From NCBI RefSeq assembly GCF_002005225.1, contig NZ_CP019724.1, positions 124,001 through 188,000 of the forward strand: a DNA stretch of 64,000 nt, given 5' to 3'. Under the pieces are notes generated by a model. That model was not told the DNA's origin. It did not search any database and saw nothing but the letters and a program-made list of their open reading frames with translations. Position numbers and translations under genes: made by a program. Source of the DNA: Streptomyces pactum (GTDB taxonomy: Bacteria > Actinomycetota > Actinomycetes > Streptomycetales > Streptomycetaceae). Of the stretch, positions 56,942-64,000 are shown piece after piece. The stretch's first letter is position 1. Each line of letters begins with the position of its first letter.

Positions 56942-58693
56942 TCAGCGCTCCAGGACCGCGGCGAACGCCTGCGCCAGGGCCTGCTCGGGGTCCTCGCTGC
57001 CGCCCGTGCTGCGCCAGGCGACGTGCTGGTCGGGGCGGACCAGGAGGGCGCCGGCGTCGGTGATCTCCCGGACGGCCTGCCAGCCGCCGTCCACGTCGGC
57101 GTACTCGCCGCCGGCGCCGATGCACACCGTGTGGAGCCGCACCGAGTACTTCTGCGCCACCCGCGCGGCCGCCTCGCGCCACGGCGTCCCCCGCGCGCCC
57201 GTGATCAGCGTGAAGTCGGTGCTGCCGGTGGTGTCCAGCGTGGACAGGCGCCGGCCCTCGCGGGTGATCCAGGCGTGCGGCAGCCGGTGCCCGGGGCGGG
57301 ACGTCGGCCGGTGCTCGTCGCGCATGGGGACGCGGGCCGGCGCCTGGCTGCCGTCCGGGACCAGCGCACCGTCCTCGTAGTGGAAGCCGACCTCCATGTC
57401 GAGGGACTGGCAGCCCCCGCGGTGGGTGTGGAAGATCTCCAGGGCGCGCGCCCGCACGGTGTCGCCGAGCGGTGAGGGGTCGAAGTACGCCTCGAGACGC
57501 TGCCCGCGGCGCCCGGCGGGGATGTGGTGACCGACGCCGACGGCGTCGATGACCGCCTGGTGGTGGACGGCGGCGGACACCGCCCAGTCCACGTTCTCCC
57601 GGCCCACGGGCCGGCGTTCGCTCTCGTAGGTGTCGATCAGGTTGTCGGTGGCCCGGCCGCCGAGTACCGCGGCCAGCTTCCAGGCGAGGTTGTGCGCGTC
57701 CTGGATGCCGGTGTTGAGGCCGAGACCGACGGCGGGGGGCTGGCGGTGGGCGGCGTCGCCGGCGATCAGCACGCGGCCGACCCGGTAGCGGTCGGCGAGG
57801 TGGGCGTGCACGATCCAGTCCGTCACCTTGTGCACCGTCACCTCCAGGTCCGGGATGCGCAGCAGCTCACGGATCCTGGGGACGACCGTCTCGGTGTCCC
57901 AGCGTCCGGGCGGGCCGGGGGCGAAGTGCAGGCCCCACTGCTCGCACTCCTTGCCCCAGCTCGGTCCCATCTCGATGAGGTTGCTGGACAGGTCGGGGTC
58001 CTGCGGGCTGAGGAAGTGCGTGATGAGCGTGCCCTCCTCCCACCACGGGGACAGATCGGCGGAGAAGTACGCGGTGGTGGTGTTGACCAGCCCGGGCGGG
58101 CCCTGCATCTCGATGCCGACCGCGGCTCCGACCGTGCGGCCGCCGTCCGCCCCGATGAGGTACTGCGACGTGACCGTGGTGATCTCTCCGGTGTCGAGGT
58201 CGCGTACCTCGGCGACGACGTGGTCGCCCTCGTCGGAGAAGGAGGTGACCTCGTGGTGGAAGAGGATCCGTCCGGGATTGCGGTCCTGCGCGTGCCGGCG
58301 CAGGATCGGCTCCAGCCACATCTGCGGCAGTTTGGCGGGCAGGACGGGCCCGGCCGCCGCGTAGGTCTCGCGCAGTTCACCGCCGCCGAAGGCGTCCATC
58401 TCGTGGATCAGGCGCCGGTCCAGCGGCCCGTCGCCGGCGAGCGTGGTCTGCCAGCGCACCTTGCCGAACTTCTCCAGCGGCGCCGCCTCGGCGAGCACGT
58501 CGTCGGCGACCGAGTGCTGGCGGAAGATCTCCATCGTGCGCTGGTTGAGGTAGTGCGCCTTGGGGACCCTCGACGTGTCCGGGTGCCGTTCCACCAGCAG
58601 GTGGTCGACGCCCTGGTCGGACAGGAAGACGGAGGCGGACAGACCGCATCCGCCACCGCCCACGATCAGAACCGGAACCTCGACTGATCCCAT
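56942..58693 (-). CDS. FAD-dependent aromatic hydroxylase (TfdB/aklavinone hydroxylase type)
   Basis: 583 residues from ATG 58693 (AAAGGA upstream), longer than the other two hydroxylases. N-terminal FAD loop VLIVGGGGCGLSASVFL, DG motif GADGGRTVGAAVGI and GD motif VLIAGDAAHRQPPAVGLGLNTGIQDAHNLAWKLA, all canonical. The C-terminal domain ends in LLVRPDQHVAWRSTGG. The branch includes 2,4-dichlorophenol monooxygenases and polyketide hydroxylases. A third, independent hydroxylase suggests a heavily oxidised or ring-opened skeleton. It is last in the minus-strand group after the F420-type protein. Confidence 0.93.
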   Translation of the reverse strand: MGSVEVPVLIVGGGGCGLSASVFLSDQGVDHLLVERHPDTSRVPKAHYLNQRTMEIFRQHSVADDVLAEAAPLEKFGKVRWQTTLAGDGPLDRRLIHEMDAFGGGELRETYAAAGPVLPAKLPQMWLEPILRRHAQDRNPGRILFHHEVTSFSDEGDHVVAEVRDLDTGEITTVTSQYLIGADGGRTVGAAVGIEMQGPPGLVNTTTAYFSADLSPWWEEGTLITHFLSPQDPDLSSNLIEMGPSWGKECEQWGLHFAPGPPGRWDTETVVPRIRELLRIPDLEVTVHKVTDWIVHAHLADRYRVGRVLIAGDAAHRQPPAVGLGLNTGIQDAHNLAWKLAAVLGGRATDNLIDTYESERRPVGRENVDWAVSAAVHHQAVIDAVGVGHHIPAGRRGQRLEAYFDPSPLGDTVRARALEIFHTHRGGCQSLDMEVGFHYEDGALVPDGSQAPARVPMRDEHRPTSRPGHRLPHAWITREGRRLSTLDTTGSTDFTLITGARGTPWREAAARVAQKYSVRLHTVCIGAGGEYADVDGGWQAVREITDAGALLVRPDQHVAWRSTGGSEDPEQALAQAFAAVLER

Positions 58694-58847
58694 GTTCGTC
58701 CTTTCGGAAGGTGGCAGACAGACCCGCGCCCAGGTCGCGTACCGGGATGACGGGGACTGCCGTGTGTGCCGGGCTGGGTAGTGCTGGCAGCATGGCAAGG
58801 ACGTCTCCAACCCCGGTCAAGGACGGGTGGAACCGGCCACAGGCCGG

Positions 58848-59336
58848 TCACCGGGGGCGCCGCCGCAACCGCTCGTGCCACGGCCGCGGCCGGTCCGTTT
58901 GCGCGGGGCGGTCGCTGAACGCCCAGCCGAGCCAGTCCTTGATGTCCACCGCCAGCACCGGTCCGCCGTCCCTGAGGTAGCGGGGGCCGTCGAACTGCCC
59001 GTACTTCCGGTCCAGCAGGCCCAGCGCACGCGTGCGCTCCGGGCTCTCGCCGACCACCCGGCCGGTGCCGCGCAGCCGTACCCACCACGCCTTCAGCCAG
59101 TCGTCGTCGTAGAGGTCGGCCAGGACCGTGACCCGCTGGTCGTGGTCCAGGTTGCGCAGCCGCTTGGGCCGCGGCGCGCCGTTCTTCGGCCTGTCGGTCG
59201 GTGAGTAGAGGATGTCGCCGTCGACCACGAAGATGACGGGCACCACATGGGCGCCGCCGCGTTCGTCGACCGTGGCCAGCCGGACGGACCGCTCCCGCTC
59301 GAACCGGCTTCGCATCTCGTCCTGTCCGAGTTTCAT
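58848..59336 (-). CDS. PPOX-class F420-dependent oxidoreductase-like protein
   Basis: 162 residues from ATG 59336 (AAGGAG upstream). Split-barrel flavin/F420-binding fold: ERSVRLATVDERGGAHVVPVIFVVDGDILY, then LRNLDHDQRVTVLADLYDDDWLKAWWVRLRGTGRV, as in the Rv0121c-type family. It probably uses F420 or a flavin to reduce a conjugated double bond or quinone. It lies 113 bases downstream of the MFS gene on the same strand. Confidence 0.88.
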   Translation of the reverse strand: MKLGQDEMRSRFERERSVRLATVDERGGAHVVPVIFVVDGDILYSPTDRPKNGAPRPKRLRNLDHDQRVTVLADLYDDDWLKAWWVRLRGTGRVVGESPERTRALGLLDRKYGQFDGPRYLRDGGPVLAVDIKDWLGWAFSDRPAQTDRPRPWHERLRRRPR

Positions 59337-59449
59337 CACCGCTCCTTGTCCCTGGCGCCGGGCAGGTCCGCGGCGCCGAGCATGACGGCGTCGGGGTCCC
59401 GGCGCCGGTGCGCTGCCCGCGCGGGGCCGGGCGGCCCGTCGCGGGCTGC

Positions 59450-60739
59450 TCAGGTCCGATCGGCGTGCCGCCTGCCGGAGACCGGCTGCGGCTTCCCGCG
59501 GTCCGGGCGCGGCCGTACCAGCCAGATCAGCAGTGCGCCCAGGACGGCGAGGCCGACGGTGGTCAGGCCGGACAGCCGGATCGTGCCCGCCGCCCCGAAC
59601 GCGCCGACCAGGGGCCCGCCGAGTGCCGCGCCCAGGGGCGTCGCGATCACCAGGATCGCGCTGCGGAAGGCGCTGAGGCTCACCAACTCCTCCAGGGGGG
59701 CCTTCTGTTGCAGCAGGGTGATCGTCACAGGTCCGTAGGGCGCGTAGATCAGCCCGCCGAGGCCGAAGCCCACGATGCCCGCGGTGAGGGTGCCGAACTG
59801 CGCGAAGGGGAGGATGGCCAGTCCCCAGCCGGCCACGATGGCCAGCGCGGTCGGCCACAGCGGGAGCCGCCGCAGCGTTCCCGCGACCAGGGCCCCGATG
59901 ACCGCGCCGACGCCGAAGGCGCCCCAGATCCACCCCAGCGCGGTGGGGTCCGCGCCCATCTCCTCGGCCACGAAGACCGGGAGCGCCACCTCGATCGGCC
60001 CGTACAGGAGGTAGAACACGAACGTGAGCGCGAGCAGGCCCATCAGCTCCGGGTGGCGGGCGAGGGTCTGGCCGCTGCGCCGCAACGGGACCGCTGGACG
60101 GCGGCCGACCTTGCTGTCGCCGCGTACCCGGGCCGCCACGACGGCCAGGTACAGGTAGCTGGCCGCGTCGCCGGCGAGCACCGCGGCCGGCCCGAGCGCG
60201 GCCGCCACCAGGCCGGCCAGCGGCGGTCCGATGATGAAGGACAACTGCTCCTGGCTGCCCACCAGCGAGTGGCCGGCCAGCCGGTCCTCGTCGGGCAGGG
60301 TCTCGGCGACGAAGGTCTGCCGGCCGGCGATCCCCCAGGCGTGCAGGACCGAGGAGAGGGCGAGCAGGGCGATGTAGGTCGTGACGTCCAGCAGGTCCAG
60401 CCAGGACAACGCCGGCAGCAGGGTGAACACGGCCGCGCGCAGGAGCGAGTTCAGCAGGATCAGGCTTTTGGCGTTGCGCCCGCTCAGCCAGCGTCCCAGC
60501 GTCAGGGAGCCGATCGCGGCGGGCAGGCTGTAGGCGGCGACGGCCAGCCCCACCACGAGGGCCCGGTCGGCCGGGCCGGCCAGTTCGACGGCCAGCCACG
60601 CCACTGCGACGAAGCTCATGCCGTCGCCCAGGAAGGAGACCAGGAAGCCGGGCTGGAGCCGGCGGAAGTCGGGGTTGGCGAGGCAGCGGCTGTAGCCCTC
60701 GGGCAGCACCCGCCGCACTCGCCGTGTTCCGGTGGTCAC
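59450..60739 (-). CDS. MFS transporter
   Basis: 429 residues from GTG 60739, overlapping the upstream gene by four bases (GTGA). About 12 membrane spans with the short charged loops of the MFS_3 group (GRWLSGRNAKSL between helices 2 and 3; WLVRPRPDRGK at the C-terminus). It most likely exports the product or an intermediate of this cluster. It is translationally coupled to the SUMF1/dioxygenase operon. Confidence 0.92.
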   Translation of the reverse strand: MTTGTRRVRRVLPEGYSRCLANPDFRRLQPGFLVSFLGDGMSFVAVAWLAVELAGPADRALVVGLAVAAYSLPAAIGSLTLGRWLSGRNAKSLILLNSLLRAAVFTLLPALSWLDLLDVTTYIALLALSSVLHAWGIAGRQTFVAETLPDEDRLAGHSLVGSQEQLSFIIGPPLAGLVAAALGPAAVLAGDAASYLYLAVVAARVRGDSKVGRRPAVPLRRSGQTLARHPELMGLLALTFVFYLLYGPIEVALPVFVAEEMGADPTALGWIWGAFGVGAVIGALVAGTLRRLPLWPTALAIVAGWGLAILPFAQFGTLTAGIVGFGLGGLIYAPYGPVTITLLQQKAPLEELVSLSAFRSAILVIATPLGAALGGPLVGAFGAAGTIRLSGLTTVGLAVLGALLIWLVRPRPDRGKPQPVSGRRHADRT

Positions 60740-62130
60740 CGTGGCGCCTCGGATTCGCTCACCGCGCAGCGGAACCCGATCTCCGGGCTCCTGGTCACCA
60801 GGGGCTTTCCCGCCCGGCTCACCGCGGTGAGCAGCGCGGGGGGTGAGCTCCACGCCCCGCCGCGCACGCTGACCTCGGCCGACCACTCGCCCCACAGGTC
60901 GCCCGGGTCCATCGTGCCGAAGCGCGGCCGGAGCGGGAGGCCGTCCAGGAAGCGGGTGGACGTCCACTCCCACACGTTGCCGCACATGTCCCGGATTCCG
61001 AAGGGAGACTCGTTGCCCGGCAGGTCGTTCACCGGGCCGGTCAGCGCGGACGGTTCGGTGATGCGGAGGTCCGCGAGCCGGCGCAGCCACGTCTGGCGGT
61101 CCGGGCCGGTGGCAGCGTCCCCCGCGAGTACCGTGTGCAGGCCCCGTACCAGGTCGGGCCGGAAGGTGGCGCCCCACGGGTGGCGGCGGTGGTCGTCGCC
61201 CCGCGCGGCCCGCTCCCATTCGTCCTCGGTGGGCAGCCGCTTGCCGCACCAGTCGGCGTAGGCCGCCGCGTCGTACCAACTGACCCCGGTCACGGGGTGG
61301 TCGCCGGCGAAGCGGGGATCGTCGGCGGTGGAGCGGGTGTGATCGGTGTCGCGCGGCTCGTCCGGATGGCACCACAGGTGGCCGTGGCCGGCGACGTCGG
61401 CGACGAACGCGTCGTACGCGTCGTTGGTGACCGGCACGGTGTCCAGGTGGAACCCCGCCACCTCGACCTCGTCCACCGCCGCCTCGGCCGGGTCGCCCCA
61501 GGAGCGTTCCTGTCCGGGGCGCGTCCCGCGGCGCAGCCGTCCGGCCGGGACGTGCCGCATTCCGTCCAGGGAGAGCCGGCTGGGCAGCCGGTCGGCCGAC
61601 AGCGGGACGGGCAGCTCGGCCAGGACCGTGTCGGCCAGGTCCGGGTCGGCCAGCAGCGTCCGGGCCGAGGCGAGTGCGTGCGCGTCCGCCGCCGTCACGT
61701 AGTTGCCGACGCCCGCGGTGATCTGTTCGGGGGATCGGCCCAGGACGGCCAGCAGGGCGTGGAGCGCCGACGGGCCGCCCGCCAACCGCAGGGCGGATGT
61801 CGAGGCCAGGGAGGCGAGCGCGGGTCCCCGCACGGTCTCGTCCGGGTCGGCCAGCGCCCACCCGACGGCCTCGGCCGCCAGTTCCGGGGCGAGCCGTACG
61901 GCGGCTGCCAGGGCGAGCCGGCGGATCCGGGGCGTGTCGTGCAGCAGGCCGACCGCCAGGCATTCCCCGAGCAGTCGCGGGTCGGTGAGCCGTTCCAGTG
62001 TGCGCAGGTAGCCGCCGAGCAGGGCGTCGTGTTCCGCCGCCGTCCCGTCGGTCGAGGCGGCGATCCGCAGGACCTCGGCGGGGACTTCGGGCAGGCAAGG
62101 CTCGGGGGAGAACTGCTCGGTGGTGGTCAT
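60736..62130 (-). CDS. HEAT-like repeats fused to a SUMF1 (FGE-sulfatase) domain
   Basis: 464 residues from ATG 62130, overlapping the upstream dioxygenase gene (ATGA). Residues 10-190 are Leu/Ala-rich helical repeats of HEAT type (RIRRLALAAAVRLAPELAAEAVGWALADPDETVRGPALASL). The C-terminal part is a SUMF1 domain: PVTNDAYDAFVAD, HPVTGVSWYDAAAYADWCGKRLPTEDEWERAARG, GNVWEWTS and SVRGGAWSS. The cysteine pair of true formylglycine-generating enzymes, normally after the RGGSW motif, is missing (SPPALLTAVSRAG), so sulfatase activation is unlikely. It may be an iron- or copper-using oxidase of the PvdO/EgtB sort, or a scaffold. Confidence 0.9.
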   Translation of the reverse strand: MTTTEQFSPEPCLPEVPAEVLRIAASTDGTAAEHDALLGGYLRTLERLTDPRLLGECLAVGLLHDTPRIRRLALAAAVRLAPELAAEAVGWALADPDETVRGPALASLASTSALRLAGGPSALHALLAVLGRSPEQITAGVGNYVTAADAHALASARTLLADPDLADTVLAELPVPLSADRLPSRLSLDGMRHVPAGRLRRGTRPGQERSWGDPAEAAVDEVEVAGFHLDTVPVTNDAYDAFVADVAGHGHLWCHPDEPRDTDHTRSTADDPRFAGDHPVTGVSWYDAAAYADWCGKRLPTEDEWERAARGDDHRRHPWGATFRPDLVRGLHTVLAGDAATGPDRQTWLRRLADLRITEPSALTGPVNDLPGNESPFGIRDMCGNVWEWTSTRFLDGLPLRPRFGTMDPGDLWGEWSAEVSVRGGAWSSPPALLTAVSRAGKPLVTRSPEIGFRCAVSESEAPR

Positions 62131-62906
62131 CGCGTGCCGGCCTCCGCTCCGGTGATCATTTTGGCGAAGTCCTCGCCCGCCCGGTGGCTGTACTCCGTGC
62201 CCGCCGAGGGCTTCTCGCCCGCGGAGTAGTACACGTACAGCGTCGCCCGGCTGGTGTCGTCCAGCACCGGCCCGGAATGGTGGAGGATGTTGTAGGTGTG
62301 GCAGATGACGTCGCCCGCCTCGGCTTCGAGGGGAAGTCCCACGGCCTCCAGCCGCCGCGGCGGATACCGGTGGGATCCGGGCACGAGGACCAGGCAGCCG
62401 TTGCGGATGGTGGCGGAGTCCAGGTAGATGCCCACGTTCACCAGCGGGGTCACCGGGAGATCGTGCGGGAAGTCGAGGTGCCAGTCCAGCGCGCTGTACG
62501 AGCTTCGCCTGCCGCGTTTCATCTGCCACACGGCTCCGTCGATGGCGTCCTCGAACCGCCATGTCGGCCGTCCCAGCAGGCCGGGGCCGAGCGCGTCCAG
62601 GTGCCGTCGCTCGATGAGTTCTCGGGTGTTCGCGCAGTGCAGGGTGAAATAGGGCAGCCGGTGCAGGGTCGCCCGGCCGTCCTCGTCGTACGACGGTTTG
62701 ATCACCCGGTCGCGGTGCTCGGCCGGTACTTTCCCCTCGAGGGTGTCGCGTTCCAGGCGTTCGGCATCGCGTTGGATGACCTCCACGTCCTGTGCGTCGA
62801 ACACGCCGCGGTAGATCACGAATCCGTACTGCTCGTAGAAGGCGCGTTGGTCCGCCGTCACCGTGCCGTCGTACCGAAACCGCGGGATGCGCTGCGGCGG
62901 GCTCAC
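62127..62906 (-). CDS. Phytanoyl-CoA-type Fe(II)/2-oxoglutarate dioxygenase
   Basis: 259 residues from GTG 62906, overlapping the upstream gene by four bases (GTGA). The iron triad is visible: HLD in SALDWHLDFPHDLP and the distal His in NILHHSGPVLDD, with the 2-oxoglutarate Arg in TSRATLYVYY. The family does hydroxylations, epimerisations and ring closures; SnoK and SnoN of nogalamycin belong here. It sits between two SUMF1-like genes in one coupled operon. Likely a late oxidative step on the polyketide or sugar. Confidence 0.92.
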   Translation of the reverse strand: MSPPQRIPRFRYDGTVTADQRAFYEQYGFVIYRGVFDAQDVEVIQRDAERLERDTLEGKVPAEHRDRVIKPSYDEDGRATLHRLPYFTLHCANTRELIERRHLDALGPGLLGRPTWRFEDAIDGAVWQMKRGRRSSYSALDWHLDFPHDLPVTPLVNVGIYLDSATIRNGCLVLVPGSHRYPPRRLEAVGLPLEAEAGDVICHTYNILHHSGPVLDDTSRATLYVYYSAGEKPSAGTEYSHRAGEDFAKMITGAEAGTR

Positions 62907-64000
62907 CGGATCACTCCTCGGAATCCGATCTCGTTGTGCCGGTCCGTGAAGAGGTCCTTGCCGCGGAAGTACGTCGTGACCTGCTCCCGCATGGAGGTCC
63001 ACGCGCCGCCCCGGATGACCACCGAGGTCTCCTCGGCCGTCGCCCATTCGGTGCGGGGCCTGCCGGAGATCATCGGTTTCATCCGGTCGCGGGTGAAGAA
63101 GTTGGTGTCCGTCCATTCCCAGCAGTTCCCGACCAGGTCCGCGACCCCGTAGCCGCTGACGTTCTTGGGGTGGGAGCCGACCGGGACGGTGGTGACCTCG
63201 GGGCTCTTCTCGTCGAAGGTGCTCAGGGCGTCGCGCCACTGCTCCAGGTTCTGCACCGCTGCGTAGGACGCGCCGAACCAGCGCAGGGCGTCCGGGTCGA
63301 AGTCGTCGCCCCACGGATAGCGGGCTCCGCTGTCGCCGCGTGCGGCCTTCTCCCACTCCAGCTCGGTCGGCAGCCGCTTTCCGAGGTGTGCGAGGTAGGC
63401 GTAGGCGTCGAACCAGTCGACGCCGGTCGCGGGGTGGTCGGGGCCGAACCGGGTGTCGCCGGCGATCCCGCGGCGGTGGTCCTTGCCCTCGGGCTCGTCG
63501 GGGTGGCAGAGCGCGTGCTCGGCGGCCAGCGGGCCCTGCGCCCACTGGTCGTACTGCCGGTTGGTCACCGGGTAGCGGTCGATGAGGAAGTCGGGCAGGT
63601 GGCGGGTCTGCCTGGGGACCGCGTCGTCCACGTCGTACAGCGGATGGACGACGTCGTCCATGCCGATTCCGACGACGAAGTCCGACGCCGGGATGAGCAC
63701 CATGCCGTCGGGGGCGGGGCGTGGCAGGTGGTGCGGGTCGTAGTCCCAGTGTTCGTCCAGTGCGGTGCCCGGCGGCAACTGCCCGGTGCGGGCGTGCTCC
63801 CGCTCGAGCCCCAGCCGGGCCGCCCGGTCCTCGGCCCCCAGTATCCGGTCCATCGCCTTGGCCACGACGGCGGCGCCGATGCCCACCGGTTTGGTGCTGC
63901 GCAACAGGCCGGCCTCGGCCGGTCCGGTGATGTGCACCAGCTCCTCGTAGGCCTCGCCGACGCGGTGCCGGCCGGCGATCCGCGCGGCGGAGAACACGAT
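62903..64000 (-). CDS. SUMF1 (FGE-sulfatase) domain protein, 5' end beyond the window
   Basis: At least 365 residues; the frame is still open at the right edge, so the true start is outside. After about 95 residues of unassigned sequence comes a SUMF1 domain: MVLIPASDFVVGIGMDD, IDRYPVTNRQYDQWAQG, HPATGVDWFDAYAYLAHLGKRLPTELEWEKAARG, GNCWEWTDTNFF and VIRGGAWTS. As in its partner at 60.7 kb, no catalytic cysteine pair follows RGGAW. The two SUMF1 proteins share LCHPDEP-like and KRLPTE segments and probably arose by duplication, with different N-terminal parts. Confidence 0.88.
   Translation of the reverse strand: MVFSAARIAGRHRVGEAYEELVHITGPAEAGLLRSTKPVGIGAAVVAKAMDRILGAEDRAARLGLEREHARTGQLPPGTALDEHWDYDPHHLPRPAPDGMVLIPASDFVVGIGMDDVVHPLYDVDDAVPRQTRHLPDFLIDRYPVTNRQYDQWAQGPLAAEHALCHPDEPEGKDHRRGIAGDTRFGPDHPATGVDWFDAYAYLAHLGKRLPTELEWEKAARGDSGARYPWGDDFDPDALRWFGASYAAVQNLEQWRDALSTFDEKSPEVTTVPVGSHPKNVSGYGVADLVGNCWEWTDTNFFTRDRMKPMISGRPRTEWATAEETSVVIRGGAWTSMREQVTTYFRGKDLFTDRHNEIGFRGVIR

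Noticed and set aside
60736..64000. Both SUMF1-domain proteins as true formylglycine-generating enzymes activating a sulfatase
   Set aside because: Neither has the catalytic cysteine pair after the RGG(S/A)W motif, and no sulfatase gene is in the window.

Overview
The window reads as a secondary-metabolite region of a Streptomyces-like actinomycete: very high G+C, coding on both strands with third-position G/C bias, GTG and TTG starts, many 1- or 4-base start/stop overlaps, Tat and lipobox exports, and F420- and mycothiol-type redox proteins. No tRNA, rRNA, CRISPR array, insertion sequence or dedicated transcriptional regulator was recognised.

Region 1 (1-23.5 kb, minus strand) is one tightly coupled non-ribosomal peptide operon. 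It encodes a thioesterase-fold protein with Cys where Ser is expected, a stand-alone valine-type A-T didomain, a P450, a four-module NRPS ending in an epimerase, and the first part of a second NRPS that runs off the left edge. Hand-read specificity codes suggest Phe, Thr-like, Asn, an unassigned D-configured residue, Ser and Gly. The A-T/P450/Cys-transferase trio looks like a side line that hydroxylates a carrier-bound valine. An 840-bp non-coding strip with operator-like repeats follows (23.5-24.3 kb).

Region 2 (24.3-30 kb, minus) holds an aromatic-type KS and chain length factor, a thioesterase, and a protein made of an A-domain C-terminal lobe plus a condensation domain. No ACP, ketoreductase or cyclase is in the window, and a terminator-like hairpin lies right after the CLF. 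Between the thioesterase and the condensation protein is a scar: the start of an FAD/NAD(P)-binding protein joined out of frame to the tail of an adenylosuccinate-lyase-like protein. This may be the wreck of a nitrosuccinate (nitrite-forming) gene pair.

Region 3 (30.3-37.2 kb, plus) has an alpha/beta hydrolase and then cysC-cysD-cysN and an ssuA-ssuB-ssuC-type sulfonate importer. This is the PAPS-forming half of sulfate assimilation; PAPS reductase and sulfite reductase are not seen. It can feed the sulfotransferase at 47.3 kb.

Region 4 (37.3-64 kb, both strands) is a tailoring and export block. It contains an ABC exporter, a Tat-exported multicopper oxidase, two GT1 glycosyltransferases, deoxysugar genes (thymidylyltransferase, 3-ketoreductase, 3,5-epimerase), a sulfotransferase, an O-methyltransferase, three aromatic flavin hydroxylases, a HemY-like flavin oxidase, short-chain reductases, an F420-type flavoprotein, an MFS exporter, and an operon of two SUMF1-like proteins around an Fe/2-oxoglutarate dioxygenase that runs off the right edge. 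The set fits a glycosylated, O-methylated and sulfated aromatic polyketide built on the KS/CLF of region 2. A shared 29-bp inverted repeat in two divergent promoters suggests one regulator for part of this block.
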